The position numbers and the translations under genes were made by a program. A DNA stretch of 21,116 nt, taken from the NCBI GenBank assembly GCA_017617145.1, contig JAFZWX010000134.1, positions 1 to 21,116 of the forward strand, in the 5' to 3' direction. The DNA comes from Treponema sp. Its GTDB lineage: Bacteria; Spirochaetota; Spirochaetia; Treponematales; Treponemataceae. Of the stretch, positions 12,875 to 21,019 are shown one piece after another; the first letter of the stretch is position 1, and each line of letters begins with the position of its first letter. The notes beneath the pieces are model-generated. The model ran no database searches. It was not told where the DNA came from and saw nothing but the letters and a program-made list of their open reading frames with translations.

Positions 12875-14749
12875 ATGGTACGAGAAAAGATTGTTGTTTT
12901 GGATTTTGGCTCGCAGTATGCACATTTAATTGCCAAACGGTTCCGAATGCTCGGATATTATTCAGAAATTGCACTTCCTTCGGCTGGAATTGAAGCTTTT
13001 GAAAATGCAAAAGGTATTGTTTTTTCGGGTGGACCTTCTTCTGTTTATGAAGAAAATGCTCCTGAGTTTAATGCAGAAATACTTTCATTAGAAATTCCGA
13101 TTCTTGGTCTTTGTTATGGTCACTATATTGTACAGACTGGTTACAACGGCAAGGTAGAAAAAGCTCCTGTTGGTGAGTTTGGTTTTGCAACACTCAATTT
13201 TGCTGCTGGAATGGGTGGAGAAAGTTCTAAATGCCCACTTTTCAAAGGTATTTCGGGTTCTCAACAGGTTTGGATGAGCCACCAGGATGGTGTTGTAAAA
13301 ATGGGCGATGGTTTTGAGGTTGTAGGTTCTACCAAAGACTGTCCGTTTGCAGCAACTCAAAATCTTTCAAAAAAGCGCTTTTCTCTTCAATTCCATTGTG
13401 AAGTAAAAGATACTCCTTGTGGAAACCAGATTTTCAAGAACTTTGCAGATTTCTGTGAAATGAAGCAAAACTGGGATCAGGATACTGTTTTAAATATAAT
13501 TCTTGAAAATATAAAAAAAGATGCTCAGGGACGAAATGTTCTTTTGTTTCTCAGTGGTGGTGTGGATTCAACTATTACTTTTGCACTTTTAAACAAGGCT
13601 CTTGGTCAGGATCGTGTACTTGGACTTCATATTGATAACGGTTTTATGCGCAAAAATGAAAGTGCAAAGGTTGCAGAGGCTTACCGAAAATTTGGTTTTA
13701 CAAATTTCATTGTAGAAGATGCAAGTGAAAGCTTCTTAAAGGCAATAAGCGGGCTTACAGATCCTCAAAAAAAGCGAATGGCTGTTGGTGAAAACTTTAT
13801 TACTGTTCGTAATGAAGTTACAGCTAAGCAAAAACTGGATGATTCCTGGCTTCTTGCTCAAGGAACCTTGTATCCTGATATTATTGAATCAGGTGGAACA
13901 AAAAATTCTCACACAATTAAAACTCATCATAATCGTGTTGCCGGTATTCAAGAACTTATTGCAAAAGGCTTGATTATCGAGCCTATACGCGATTTATATA
14001 AGGATGAAGTTCGTGCAATCGGTAAAAAGCTTGGACTTCCTGATGAACTTGTAATGCGACATCCGTTCCCTGGCCCGGGACTTTCAATAAATGTACTTTG
14101 CAGCAACGGAAAACCAGGCGCTGAAGATGCAGAAGAAATTGCACTTGCACAAAAAGAACTGGATTCAATAAAGCTTGATATGTTCTGTGAAAAGTGTCAG
14201 TCAACCTTACAAAGAAGTATTCTTCCTGTTCGTTCTGTAGGAGTTCAGGGCGATTTCCGTACCTACCGATTCCCTGCATTGTTAACCTTTGAAAACTACC
14301 ACATGCCGGAAAAACGCGAAAAGCTCGAAGCCTGTTCTTCTGCAATTACAAACAGTGCAAAACATATAAATCGTACCTGTGTTAAGCTTTATCAAAAACC
14401 TGGTATAAAAGACAGTGATTTGAAGCTTCAGGAAGGCTACTGCGATCGTCGTCGTTTGGATCAGCTTCGTGAAGTTGATAATATTGTTCTTACCGAACTT
14501 CATAAGGCAGGCTGGTATGAAAAGATTTTCCAGCATCTTACAATTGATTTACCTTATGCAAGTGCTCCGGATCGTGCAAGTTTTGTTCTTCGTCCTGTGA
14601 TTTCCGAAGATGTTATGACTGCTCGTTTTGCAATGTTCCCGCCAGAGCTGCTTGAAATAATTGTTCATAAAATTGCCGAACTTGATTTTGTTGATGCTCT
14701 TTATTTTGATGCAACAAATAAACCACCTGCTACCTTTGGCTGGGAGTAG
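12875..14749 (+). CDS. guaA: GMP synthase (glutamine-hydrolysing), long form
   Basis: Amidates XMP to GMP using ATP and glutamine in the cytosol. The N-terminal class I glutaminase domain (about 5-195) has Cys80 in GLCYGH, and His174/Glu176 in LQFHCEV, where most relatives have FHPEV. The ATP pyrophosphatase domain has the PP-loop SGGVDS at 227-232 and HPFPGPGL from 396. The C-terminus YFDATNKPPATFGWE is the family ending. At 624 residues it is about 100 longer than the common bacterial enzyme (E. coli 525). The extra length lies between HPFPGPGL and the C-terminus, and includes LPVRSVGVQGDFRTYRF, comparable to LLPIKTVGVQGDCRSYSY of human GMPS. It therefore looks like the long, eukaryote-like subtype with an extra dimerisation subdomain. 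Confidence 0.95.
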   Translation: MVREKIVVLDFGSQYAHLIAKRFRMLGYYSEIALPSAGIEAFENAKGIVFSGGPSSVYEENAPEFNAEILSLEIPILGLCYGHYIVQTGYNGKVEKAPVGEFGFATLNFAAGMGGESSKCPLFKGISGSQQVWMSHQDGVVKMGDGFEVVGSTKDCPFAATQNLSKKRFSLQFHCEVKDTPCGNQIFKNFADFCEMKQNWDQDTVLNIILENIKKDAQGRNVLLFLSGGVDSTITFALLNKALGQDRVLGLHIDNGFMRKNESAKVAEAYRKFGFTNFIVEDASESFLKAISGLTDPQKKRMAVGENFITVRNEVTAKQKLDDSWLLAQGTLYPDIIESGGTKNSHTIKTHHNRVAGIQELIAKGLIIEPIRDLYKDEVRAIGKKLGLPDELVMRHPFPGPGLSINVLCSNGKPGAEDAEEIALAQKELDSIKLDMFCEKCQSTLQRSILPVRSVGVQGDFRTYRFPALLTFENYHMPEKREKLEACSSAITNSAKHINRTCVKLYQKPGIKDSDLKLQEGYCDRRRLDQLREVDNIVLTELHKAGWYEKIFQHLTIDLPYASAPDRASFVLRPVISEDVMTARFAMFPPELLEIIVHKIAELDFVDALYFDATNKPPATFGWE

Positions 14750-14764
14750 GAGAGTGTAATCCTT

Positions 14765-15481
14765 ATGAAAAAAATTGTTCGTATAATTTTACTTGCTTTG
14801 TGGTTTTCTTTTATCTCTGCTGCTGTAATGCCGGTTTTTGCAGAAGGAATTTCTTACGGAGAGCAGACTTTTGATATAGATGACATCAATGGTTTTGATC
14901 GTCCATTTATGAATCCTTATTCAAAGCCGCTTGATTATACAGCAACAGGACTTGAATTTGCTTCACTTATGACACCGCTTTTTTTAATTCCTGTTCCGGC
15001 AAAAGATTACTGGAAACTTGGAGTTGAATATGTGGAGACAATGGCCTTTGCATGGGGCGCTAAAGAGCTTGCGAAGCATTGTGTTACACGTTACCGCCCA
15101 TATATGTATTTTGAAGGTGCACCTCAAAGTGCAATTGATGACGGTGATTATAAGGACTCTTTCTTCTCCGGGCATTCTACTTTAAGTTTTGCTGCAGCTG
15201 GTTTTACAACTTATCAGGCACTTCTATATTATCCTGATTCACCTTACAAATGGATAACAATAGGGGTTTCGTATGCTCTTTGTACAACTACTGCTGCCCT
15301 TCGTCTGGCAAGTGGAAATCATTTTATGACAGATGTACTTTGCGGGGCAGTTGTGGGGTCTGCTCTTGGATTTTTAATTCCATGGGTAAATCACTTCTGG
15401 TTTGAGCCATCGCTTGATTTACCTGTTAATACTTCTTTAATGCTTGCACCGGTTGGCATAAATCTTTCTTTGAGGTTTTAA
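14765..15481 (+). CDS. PAP2-family phosphatase with signal peptide
   Basis: 238 residues with an N-terminal signal sequence (MKKIVRIILLALWFSFISAAVMPVFAEG, probable cleavage after FAE or VFA). The three acid-phosphatase motifs are present: KHCVTRYRP (K-x6-RP), FFSGHST (SGH), and RLASGNHFMTDV (R-x5-H-x3-D). It should dephosphorylate a lipid or sugar phosphate at the outer face of the membrane or in the periplasm; the substrate cannot be told. It starts 15 nt after the guaA stop and its own stop abuts the next PAP2 gene, so guaA and the pair may be one transcript. Confidence 0.88.
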   Translation: MKKIVRIILLALWFSFISAAVMPVFAEGISYGEQTFDIDDINGFDRPFMNPYSKPLDYTATGLEFASLMTPLFLIPVPAKDYWKLGVEYVETMAFAWGAKELAKHCVTRYRPYMYFEGAPQSAIDDGDYKDSFFSGHSTLSFAAAGFTTYQALLYYPDSPYKWITIGVSYALCTTTAALRLASGNHFMTDVLCGAVVGSALGFLIPWVNHFWFEPSLDLPVNTSLMLAPVGINLSLRF

Positions 15482-16105
15482 ATGAAAAAATATATTTCAC
15501 CTTCTATTTTGTTGTTTTGTTTTATTGTATTTACAATTCTTGTAAAGTTTATTGATGTTCAGGCAATTGGTCCTCAATCTTCTCTTGTAGGATTTGCTAC
15601 AATAAATGCTGCTGTTCACGTTTTTTTGGGTGACCATCATTTCTGGTATATACTTACACAATTACTTGGAGTGCTTGCCATTTTGGTTGCAGGTGCTTTT
15701 GCAGTATTTGGATTTGTGCAGCTCATTAAACGTAAAAGTTTTTTAAAGGTTGATCGTAGTTTAATTGTACTTGGCATAATTTATATTGCAGTAATAGTTT
15801 TGTATGTTCTCTTTGAAAAATTAGCTGTTAATTATCGTCCTGTTATTACAGATGAAGGTCTTGAACCATCATATCCTTCTACACATACAATGCTTATTCT
15901 TACAATTTTTGGAACTGCAAGATATGCGCTTAAACAATATATAAAGAACGAAAAATTGTTTTTTACACTGCAGATTTTGTGTCTTGTAATAATGATTTTA
16001 ACTATAGCGGGTCGTCTGATTTCTGGAGTTCACTGGTTCACAGATATTATCGGGGGACTTTTAATTTCTGCTTCACTGATTAGTTATTATAGCAGAAGTA
16101 TTTAG
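15482..16105 (+). CDS. Integral-membrane PAP2-family phosphatase
   Basis: 207 residues with about five or six hydrophobic segments (for example residues 5-22, 57-80, 94-110, 157-175). Motifs are KLAVNYRP (the first motif, one residue shorter than K-x6-RP), YPSTHTM (PSxH), and GRLISGVHWFTD (R-x5-H-x3-D). It resembles undecaprenyl-pyrophosphate or lipid phosphate phosphatases, unlike the preceding gene, which has a cleaved signal. The ATG immediately follows the previous TAA, implying translational coupling. Its TAG stop directly abuts the sufS stop on the other strand. Confidence 0.86.
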   Translation: MKKYISPSILLFCFIVFTILVKFIDVQAIGPQSSLVGFATINAAVHVFLGDHHFWYILTQLLGVLAILVAGAFAVFGFVQLIKRKSFLKVDRSLIVLGIIYIAVIVLYVLFEKLAVNYRPVITDEGLEPSYPSTHTMLILTIFGTARYALKQYIKNEKLFFTLQILCLVIMILTIAGRLISGVHWFTDIIGGLLISASLISYYSRSI

Positions 16106-17347
16106 TTAATTTTTATATCCTGCCCATTCGCGGATATGACTAAGCTTATCCAAAAATATATCGGCTTCTTCTTCCGTATTGTAAAAATATAGACTTGCAC
16201 GTGCAGTTGCGGTTTGTCCAAGATACTGACCAAGAGGCTGTGCACAATGGTGACCTGCGCGAATTGCAATATGCTCTTCACTAAGGAGCGTTGCAATGTC
16301 ATGCGGGTGAACACCGTCAATTGTAAAGGTTATGATTCCGCAACGCTTTGTTCCATCTGTTGGACCAACCAGGTTTACATGAGGAATAGTTTTCATTCCA
16401 TCAATTATACGGCAGGCAAGTTCTTTGTCGTGTGCTTCAATGTTTTCAAGTCCTATTGATTGAATATAACGGATTGCAGCTGCCATACCTATAGCGTCTC
16501 CGGCACTTACAGTTCCTGCTTCGAATTTATGAGGAACTTCGGCCCAGGTTGCTTTTTCGCGTGTTACATATTCTATCATTTCTCCACCACGAAGGAATGG
16601 TTCCATTTTTTCAAGCAGATTAAGTTTTCCATAAAGAGCACCTATTCCCATTGGTCCACAAAGTTTGTGTGCACTCATTGCAAAAAAATCTGCATCTATG
16701 TCCTGAACATCTACCTTCATGTGAGGGGCTGATTGCGCACCGTCAACAATAAATATTGCTCCAACGGAGTGTGCTGCTTTTGCAATTTCCTTAACAGGGT
16801 TTGTTACTCCAAGTACATTACTTACATGTACTACAGAAACAATTTTTGTACGCTCGTTTATTTTTGCAGCGATTTCTTCCTTGCTGATAATTCCTGTTTC
16901 CTTGTCGCATTCCATAAAAACAAGTTTTGCTCCGGTACGTTCACAAACCATCTGCCAGGGAACAATATTTGAGTGATGTTCCATTATTGTAATACAAATT
17001 TCATCGCCTGCTTTTAGATTTGTGAGTCCCCAGCTGTAGGCAACAAGGTTTAAACTTTCTGAAGCATTTCGGGTAAATACAATTTCTTGTGCATGTTTGG
17101 CATTTATAAAATCTGCAACAGTCTTACGTGCGTTTTCGTAGGCCATGGTTGCACGTTCACTGAGCGAGTAGAGACCACGCAGAGGGTTTGCATTTTCTGT
17201 AGCATAAAAGTGAGTCATTGCATTTAGTACAATAAAAGGGCGTTGAGCTGTTGCGGCTGTATCAAAGTATATGAGGTCACGGTTTTCTTCAGAGTTTTTT
17301 TCATCTATGGCTTTGAAGAAAGGGAAGTCTTTTCTATATTTATTCAT
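16106..17347 (-). CDS. sufS: Cysteine desulfurase SufS
   Basis: PLP-dependent enzyme that takes sulfur from cysteine for Fe-S cluster assembly on SufB-SufD. 413 residues, the usual size. The PLP lysine is K228 in SAHKLCGP, with D202 and H124 also in place. The catalytic cysteine is C368 in RAGHHCAQPL, the group II (SufS/CsdA) signature, which distinguishes it from IscS/NifS. It is the last gene of sufB-sufD-sufS, separated from sufD by 69 nt with only a weak AGGT ribosome site. A sulfur-transfer partner (SufE or SufU) does not follow: the next gene is a convergent phosphatase. Confidence 0.94.
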   Translation of the reverse strand: MNKYRKDFPFFKAIDEKNSEENRDLIYFDTAATAQRPFIVLNAMTHFYATENANPLRGLYSLSERATMAYENARKTVADFINAKHAQEIVFTRNASESLNLVAYSWGLTNLKAGDEICITIMEHHSNIVPWQMVCERTGAKLVFMECDKETGIISKEEIAAKINERTKIVSVVHVSNVLGVTNPVKEIAKAAHSVGAIFIVDGAQSAPHMKVDVQDIDADFFAMSAHKLCGPMGIGALYGKLNLLEKMEPFLRGGEMIEYVTREKATWAEVPHKFEAGTVSAGDAIGMAAAIRYIQSIGLENIEAHDKELACRIIDGMKTIPHVNLVGPTDGTKRCGIITFTIDGVHPHDIATLLSEEHIAIRAGHHCAQPLGQYLGQTATARASLYFYNTEEEADIFLDKLSHIREWAGYKN

Positions 17348-17416
17348 TTGTATAACCTATTAAACTTATATGTAAAACTGTTCTATTCTAATAATTTTTC
17401 ATAAGATTTGCAATAA

Positions 17417-18490
17417 TTATTCTTCAGCAAGTTCTTTGTTTAACCATTCATTTATTTCTGTGCGTATTGTTTCATCAGGAATATTTGTTGCACAAGCTGT
17501 GATTTTTGCACGAGTTAACATTGCTTCTGCAGTTTTCTGGTCAATTCCGCGGCTGTTCATGTAAAAAAGCATTTCTTTAGAAAGTTTACCTATTGTTGAA
17601 CCATGTTCGGCAGAAATATCTTCTTCACCACAAAGAATGATTGGAGCTGCTTTTACAACTGCTGCAGGTGAGAGCAGGAGAGTAGTTTCCATTTCATTGC
17701 CTTTTGAACCACAGCAGCCCTTGCGCATATCAATTGTTCCGCGATATGTTTTTGTTGTATTATCTTTTACAGTGCCGTCTGTTTTCATGTTGCAATTGGT
17801 TTTCTTTCCTGTATGTACAACAGTCTGATTCATATCTATGTATTGGGTGTCCTTGCAGATGTAAGCGGTGTCTGATTCAAACTTAGACTGATAGCCTTCA
17901 AGCGTTGCATGGAAACTGTTATTAATATGCGAACCGCCAAGTTCAATTTGGGTAAATGTAACTTTTGCATTGTCACCGCAGACTATCTGAGTGTCATCAA
18001 TCTGATTTACAGAATTGTCGCAGAGCTGCACTTTTGAAATATGAACCTGTGCATTTTCTTCTGCATAGATTTTTGTAATTACTGAGCTTGTCGAAGGGGT
18101 CGAGAAGCCACCCTCATAAACAATTATTACATTGCAGTTAGTTCCTGCTTTTGCATGAATTATATTATGTGTAGCACAGTTTGAATCAACATTGATTCTG
18201 ATTATAAGAGGCTTTGTGTCGTCGCCGGCTTCGCCTTTTTCAAAAGTGTAAATCTTTCCGGTGGTTGCATCAGTAATAAGTTCAACGGCTTCTTCTCCAA
18301 TTGAGTTTTCCGGTTCATGAAGCCTAGTTTCAACTTTTTTTCCGCTTGTTACAGAAACTCCGTCTGGAATCTGCTGATCGGTACCGTTGTTTTCTTCTAA
18401 AGAAAAATCGTAGGTTACAGAGTCTTTATTTATTTTGAGCCAGGTCCATGTTAGATATGGAATTGGGTTTATGTCTATTTGTTTTTCCAT
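17417..18490 (-). CDS. sufD: Fe-S cluster assembly protein SufD
   Basis: Scaffold subunit partnering SufB. 357 residues, beta-helix rich, ending with the shared SufB/SufD block LSKEMLFYMNSRGIDQKTAEAML. His296 in AEHGSTIG corresponds to the conserved SufD histidine implicated in iron binding. ATG 18490 overlaps the sufB TGA by one base and has AGGGG upstream; the in-frame GTG one codon earlier is not needed. An in-frame dispersed repeat (18081-18099) encodes STPSTSSV around residues 130-137, between two strands of the helix (VIIVYEGG and ITKIYAEEN). The N-terminal region is poorly conserved, as is usual for SufD. Confidence 0.9.
   Translation of the reverse strand: MEKQIDINPIPYLTWTWLKINKDSVTYDFSLEENNGTDQQIPDGVSVTSGKKVETRLHEPENSIGEEAVELITDATTGKIYTFEKGEAGDDTKPLIIRINVDSNCATHNIIHAKAGTNCNVIIVYEGGFSTPSTSSVITKIYAEENAQVHISKVQLCDNSVNQIDDTQIVCGDNAKVTFTQIELGGSHINNSFHATLEGYQSKFESDTAYICKDTQYIDMNQTVVHTGKKTNCNMKTDGTVKDNTTKTYRGTIDMRKGCCGSKGNEMETTLLLSPAAVVKAAPIILCGEEDISAEHGSTIGKLSKEMLFYMNSRGIDQKTAEAMLTRAKITACATNIPDETIRTEINEWLNKELAEE
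18081..18099 (-). repeat. Dispersed repeat copy 3 (diverged), in frame in sufD
   Basis: The - strand reads CCCCTTCGACAAGCTCAGT: the core CCCTTCGACAAGCTCAG is identical to the copy at 6628-6646, while the right end AGGG has decayed to AGTA. It is translated as TPSTSSV, in the same reading frame and orientation as the copy in uxaA (PSTGSG). Confidence 0.82.
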
Positions 18491-19902
18491 CACATGTTCC
18501 CCTTCATCTCTAATCTGATAAGATTGTTCATCTCGACTGCATATTCTAGTGGCAGTTCTTTGCTTACAGGATTTGCAAAACCGCTTACAATCATGCTGCG
18601 GGCTTCGTCTTCGGGAATACCGCGCGACATTAAATAGAAAATTGCATCGTTTGAAATGCGGCCGATTTTTGCTTCATGACCTACATCGCATTCGTCAGTT
18701 TTAATTACCATTGCTGGAATTGTATCACTACGGCTTTCTGAATCGAGCATAAGACTTTCGCAGCTTACGCTTGTTTTAGAACCTTTTGCATTTTTATCTA
18801 TATAAACTGCAGAACGGTAAATACTTGCACCGCCACCTTTTGAAATTGATTTTGTAGAAATAAGGCTTGTTGTGTCTGGCGCAAGGTGAACCATTTTTGC
18901 ACCAGTATCAAGATTTTGACCAGCTCCTGCAAAGGTTATTCCTGTAAACTCTGCTTTCGCTGCACGACCAACTAAATCGCTTTCCGGATACAAATACGAA
19001 ATATGAGAACCAAAAGAACCGCTTACCCATTCAATGGAGCCGCCTTCTTCAACACGAGCACGTTTGGTGTTAAGGTTATACATATTCTTTGACCAGTTTT
19101 CTATAGTAGAGTAGCGCAGGTGAGCACCCTTCTTTACAAAAAGTTCAACTGCACCAGCGTGAAGATTTGCTTCATTATATTTTGGAGCAGAACAACCTTC
19201 GATAAAATGAAGATCAGCGCCTTCATCTACAATAATCAGTGTGTGTTCAAATTGTCCGGCTCCACGTGCATTAAGACGGAAATATGACTGAAGAGGAAAG
19301 CTTAAATGAATGCCTTTTGGAACATAAACAAAGGAACCCCCTGACCAGACAGCGCCATGAAGGGCAGCAAACTTGTGGTCGCGTGGGGTAATGAGTGTCA
19401 TAAAATACTGCTGAACCATCGGTCCCCATTCTGGCGATTTTAAAGCTTCTTCAAAACCTAAATAAACAACTCCCTGCTTAGCAACTTCTTCCTGAACATT
19501 ATGATAAACAAGTTCAGAATCATATTGAGCACCAACACCTGCAAGAGATTTTCGTTCTGCTTCGGGTATTCCTAATTTTTCAAAAGTGTCTTTAATATCC
19601 TGTGGAACATCTTCCCAGTTTCCACTCATCTGTGTTTTTGGGCGTACATAAGTTGCGATGTTTTCTACATGAAGTCCGTCAATTGAAGGTCCCCATTTTG
19701 GAACACGCAGCTGGTTATAGGTTTCGAGTGATTTTAAGCGGAATTCACGCATCCATTGAGGGTCGTCTTTTTCTTCGCTGATTTTTTTTACTATATCTGC
19801 AGTGAGTCCACTTTCTATACGGTAAAAATCTTTTTCAGATTCTTCGTAGCGGAAATCATAAAACTCACGGTTTATATCATTAATTTGTGCTTTTTCTTCC
19901 AT
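18490..19902 (-). CDS. sufB: Fe-S cluster assembly protein SufB
   Basis: Main scaffold of the SUF Fe-S assembly machine. 470 residues, standard length. The proposed cluster or persulfide residues are visible: C381 in SVSCESLML (equivalent of E. coli C405) and H409-E410 in VGHEAKIG. The body has the family blocks SGGSFVYVPKGIHL, FRLNARGAGQFEHTLIIVDEGA, ENWSKNMYNLNTKRA and the C-terminal SRGIPEDEARSMIVSGF. It is the first gene of the operon, preceded by 202 nt shared with a divergent regulator gene. SufC, the ATPase that normally forms SufBC2D, is not encoded next to it. Confidence 0.96.
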   Translation of the reverse strand: MEEKAQINDINREFYDFRYEESEKDFYRIESGLTADIVKKISEEKDDPQWMREFRLKSLETYNQLRVPKWGPSIDGLHVENIATYVRPKTQMSGNWEDVPQDIKDTFEKLGIPEAERKSLAGVGAQYDSELVYHNVQEEVAKQGVVYLGFEEALKSPEWGPMVQQYFMTLITPRDHKFAALHGAVWSGGSFVYVPKGIHLSFPLQSYFRLNARGAGQFEHTLIIVDEGADLHFIEGCSAPKYNEANLHAGAVELFVKKGAHLRYSTIENWSKNMYNLNTKRARVEEGGSIEWVSGSFGSHISYLYPESDLVGRAAKAEFTGITFAGAGQNLDTGAKMVHLAPDTTSLISTKSISKGGGASIYRSAVYIDKNAKGSKTSVSCESLMLDSESRSDTIPAMVIKTDECDVGHEAKIGRISNDAIFYLMSRGIPEDEARSMIVSGFANPVSKELPLEYAVEMNNLIRLEMKGNM

Positions 19903-20089
19903 AAATTATGAGTAAATATATCACATTCCGTGAAAAATGAAAACAGAGTTTATAGAATAAAAATGATATGGTATAATTGATTTATAGTGAAGATCCCTCA
20001 AAATACTGTACTTTTAATAAGACAAAACTGAACAATAATTGACAAGATTTCTGGTGAAACTCCGCGTAGAATAAAATCAACAATGTTTC
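19903..20089. promoter_or_regulatory. Divergent intergenic region between sufB and the AraC/GyrI gene
   Basis: AT-rich, no gene seen. On the + strand an extended -10 TGGTATAAT (19969-19977) with TTTATA 17 nt upstream (19949-19954) is a plausible promoter giving a leader of about 120 nt for the regulator at 20105. On the - strand TATATT (19920-19915) lies 12 nt before the sufB ATG and could start a very short leader. A TTGACA at 20039-20044 has no well-spaced -10. Confidence 0.4.
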
Positions 20090-20095
20090 AGGAGG
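20090..20095 (+). promoter_or_regulatory. Ribosome binding site that fixes a TTG start
   Basis: AGGAGG, 9 nt before TTG 20105. This is the strongest ribosome site in the window and makes the non-ATG start convincing; the next in-frame ATG (20144) lacks one and would cut into the first DNA-binding helix. Confidence 0.8.
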
Positions 20096-20104
20096 AAGCA
20101 AAAG

Positions 20105-20989
20105 TTGGAGTGGCTTACAAGTATTCGAAAGGCAATTGATTACATGGAAGAACATCTGGTAGAAAACATCACTGCGCAGGATGTTGCCGACCAGGTGTTT
20201 ATGTCCTCATTCTTTTTTCAAAAAGGTTTTTCGCTGATGACCGGGTATGGCTTGGGTGAATATATCAGAAACCGACGTTTGTACCAGGCGGCGCTGGACC
20301 TTCAGAAAACTGATGAAAAAATAATCGACATTGCTTTTAAATACTGCTATGAAACTCCAGAAAGTTTTACAAAAGCTTTTTCGCGCTTTCATGGGGCCAG
20401 CCCCTCCGAAGTGCGCCAGGGCTCTATGGTAAAACCATTTCTTCCTCTGAAAATTGAAATTTCTATTCACGGAGGTAATCAGATGGATTACAAAATTAAA
20501 AAGATGGCAGGCTTTAAGGTAATTGGTTTTGCCCGCGAATTTGACAACGAAAATTCTTATATTGAAATTCCAAAGTTCTGGGATGAGATTCGCGAAAAAT
20601 ATGCAGCACGCGTCTGGGGTGGAGAAGCTCCTTCCAACGAGTATGAAAAAGCAATCGTAGAAAACAACATCGGCGAGTACGGAGTTTGTGTTGATGATGT
20701 TGGCAGCGGCAAGTTCCGTTATTTTGTTGCGGGCATTTACAAAGGCGGCGAAGTTCCAAAGGGCATGAGTGTTTGTGAACTTCCAGATTTTGAATGGGCT
20801 ATATTCGACTGTTATGGTCCGTGCCCAAAAGCACTTCAGGATGTAAACACAAAAATTTGGAAAGAGTGGATGCCGGGTAACCCTGACTTTGAGTTCCCGG
20901 GCCGTGCAAACATTGAGTGGTACGGAGACGGCGACCCGACCGCTTCAGATTATCATTGTGCAATCTGGATTCCGGTGAAGAGAAAGTAG
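20105..20989 (+). CDS. AraC-family regulator with C-terminal GyrI-like effector domain
   Basis: 294 residues from a TTG start. DNA-binding domain first (about 8-105): ITAQDVADQVFMSSFFFQKGFSLMTGYGLGEYIRNRRLYQAALDL and IIDIAFKYCYETPESFTKAFSRFHGASPSEVR. A GyrI-like/effector-binding domain follows (about 122-294): MDYKIKKMAGFKVIGFAREF, then FRYFVAGIY, PDFEWAIFDCYGPCPKALQDVNTKIWKEWMPGNPDFEFPGRANIEWYGDGD, and the closing CAIWIPVKRK. This arrangement is typical of regulators that bind hydrophobic or cationic small molecules and control efflux or stress genes. It diverges from sufB, but no specific link to Fe-S assembly is evident. The family is certain; target and ligand are unknown. Confidence 0.93.
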   Translation: MEWLTSIRKAIDYMEEHLVENITAQDVADQVFMSSFFFQKGFSLMTGYGLGEYIRNRRLYQAALDLQKTDEKIIDIAFKYCYETPESFTKAFSRFHGASPSEVRQGSMVKPFLPLKIEISIHGGNQMDYKIKKMAGFKVIGFAREFDNENSYIEIPKFWDEIREKYAARVWGGEAPSNEYEKAIVENNIGEYGVCVDDVGSGKFRYFVAGIYKGGEVPKGMSVCELPDFEWAIFDCYGPCPKALQDVNTKIWKEWMPGNPDFEFPGRANIEWYGDGDPTASDYHCAIWIPVKRK

Positions 20990-20994
20990 TTGTC

Positions 20995-21017
20995 ATTGCC
21001 GTGCTTGACACGGCAAT
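20995..21017. repeat. Hairpin between convergent genes, possible terminator or dispersed repeat
   Basis: A perfect 9-bp stem ATTGCCGTG/CACGGCAAT around the loop CTTGA, 5 nt after the regulator stop and 2 nt before the stop of the convergent partial gene. A moderately T-rich stretch (CTTTATATATTTT) follows on the + strand, so it could terminate the regulator transcript. Preceded by TGTC, it also resembles TGTCATTGCC...GGCAATC hairpins that I recall as dispersed repeats in many bacteria. Confidence 0.65.
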
Positions 21018-21019
21018 CT

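Noticed and set aside
20039..20077. TTGACA promoter for the AraC/GyrI gene
   Set aside because: The nearest -10-like hexamer (TAGAAT, 20067) is 22 nt away; the extended -10 at 19969-19977 is better.
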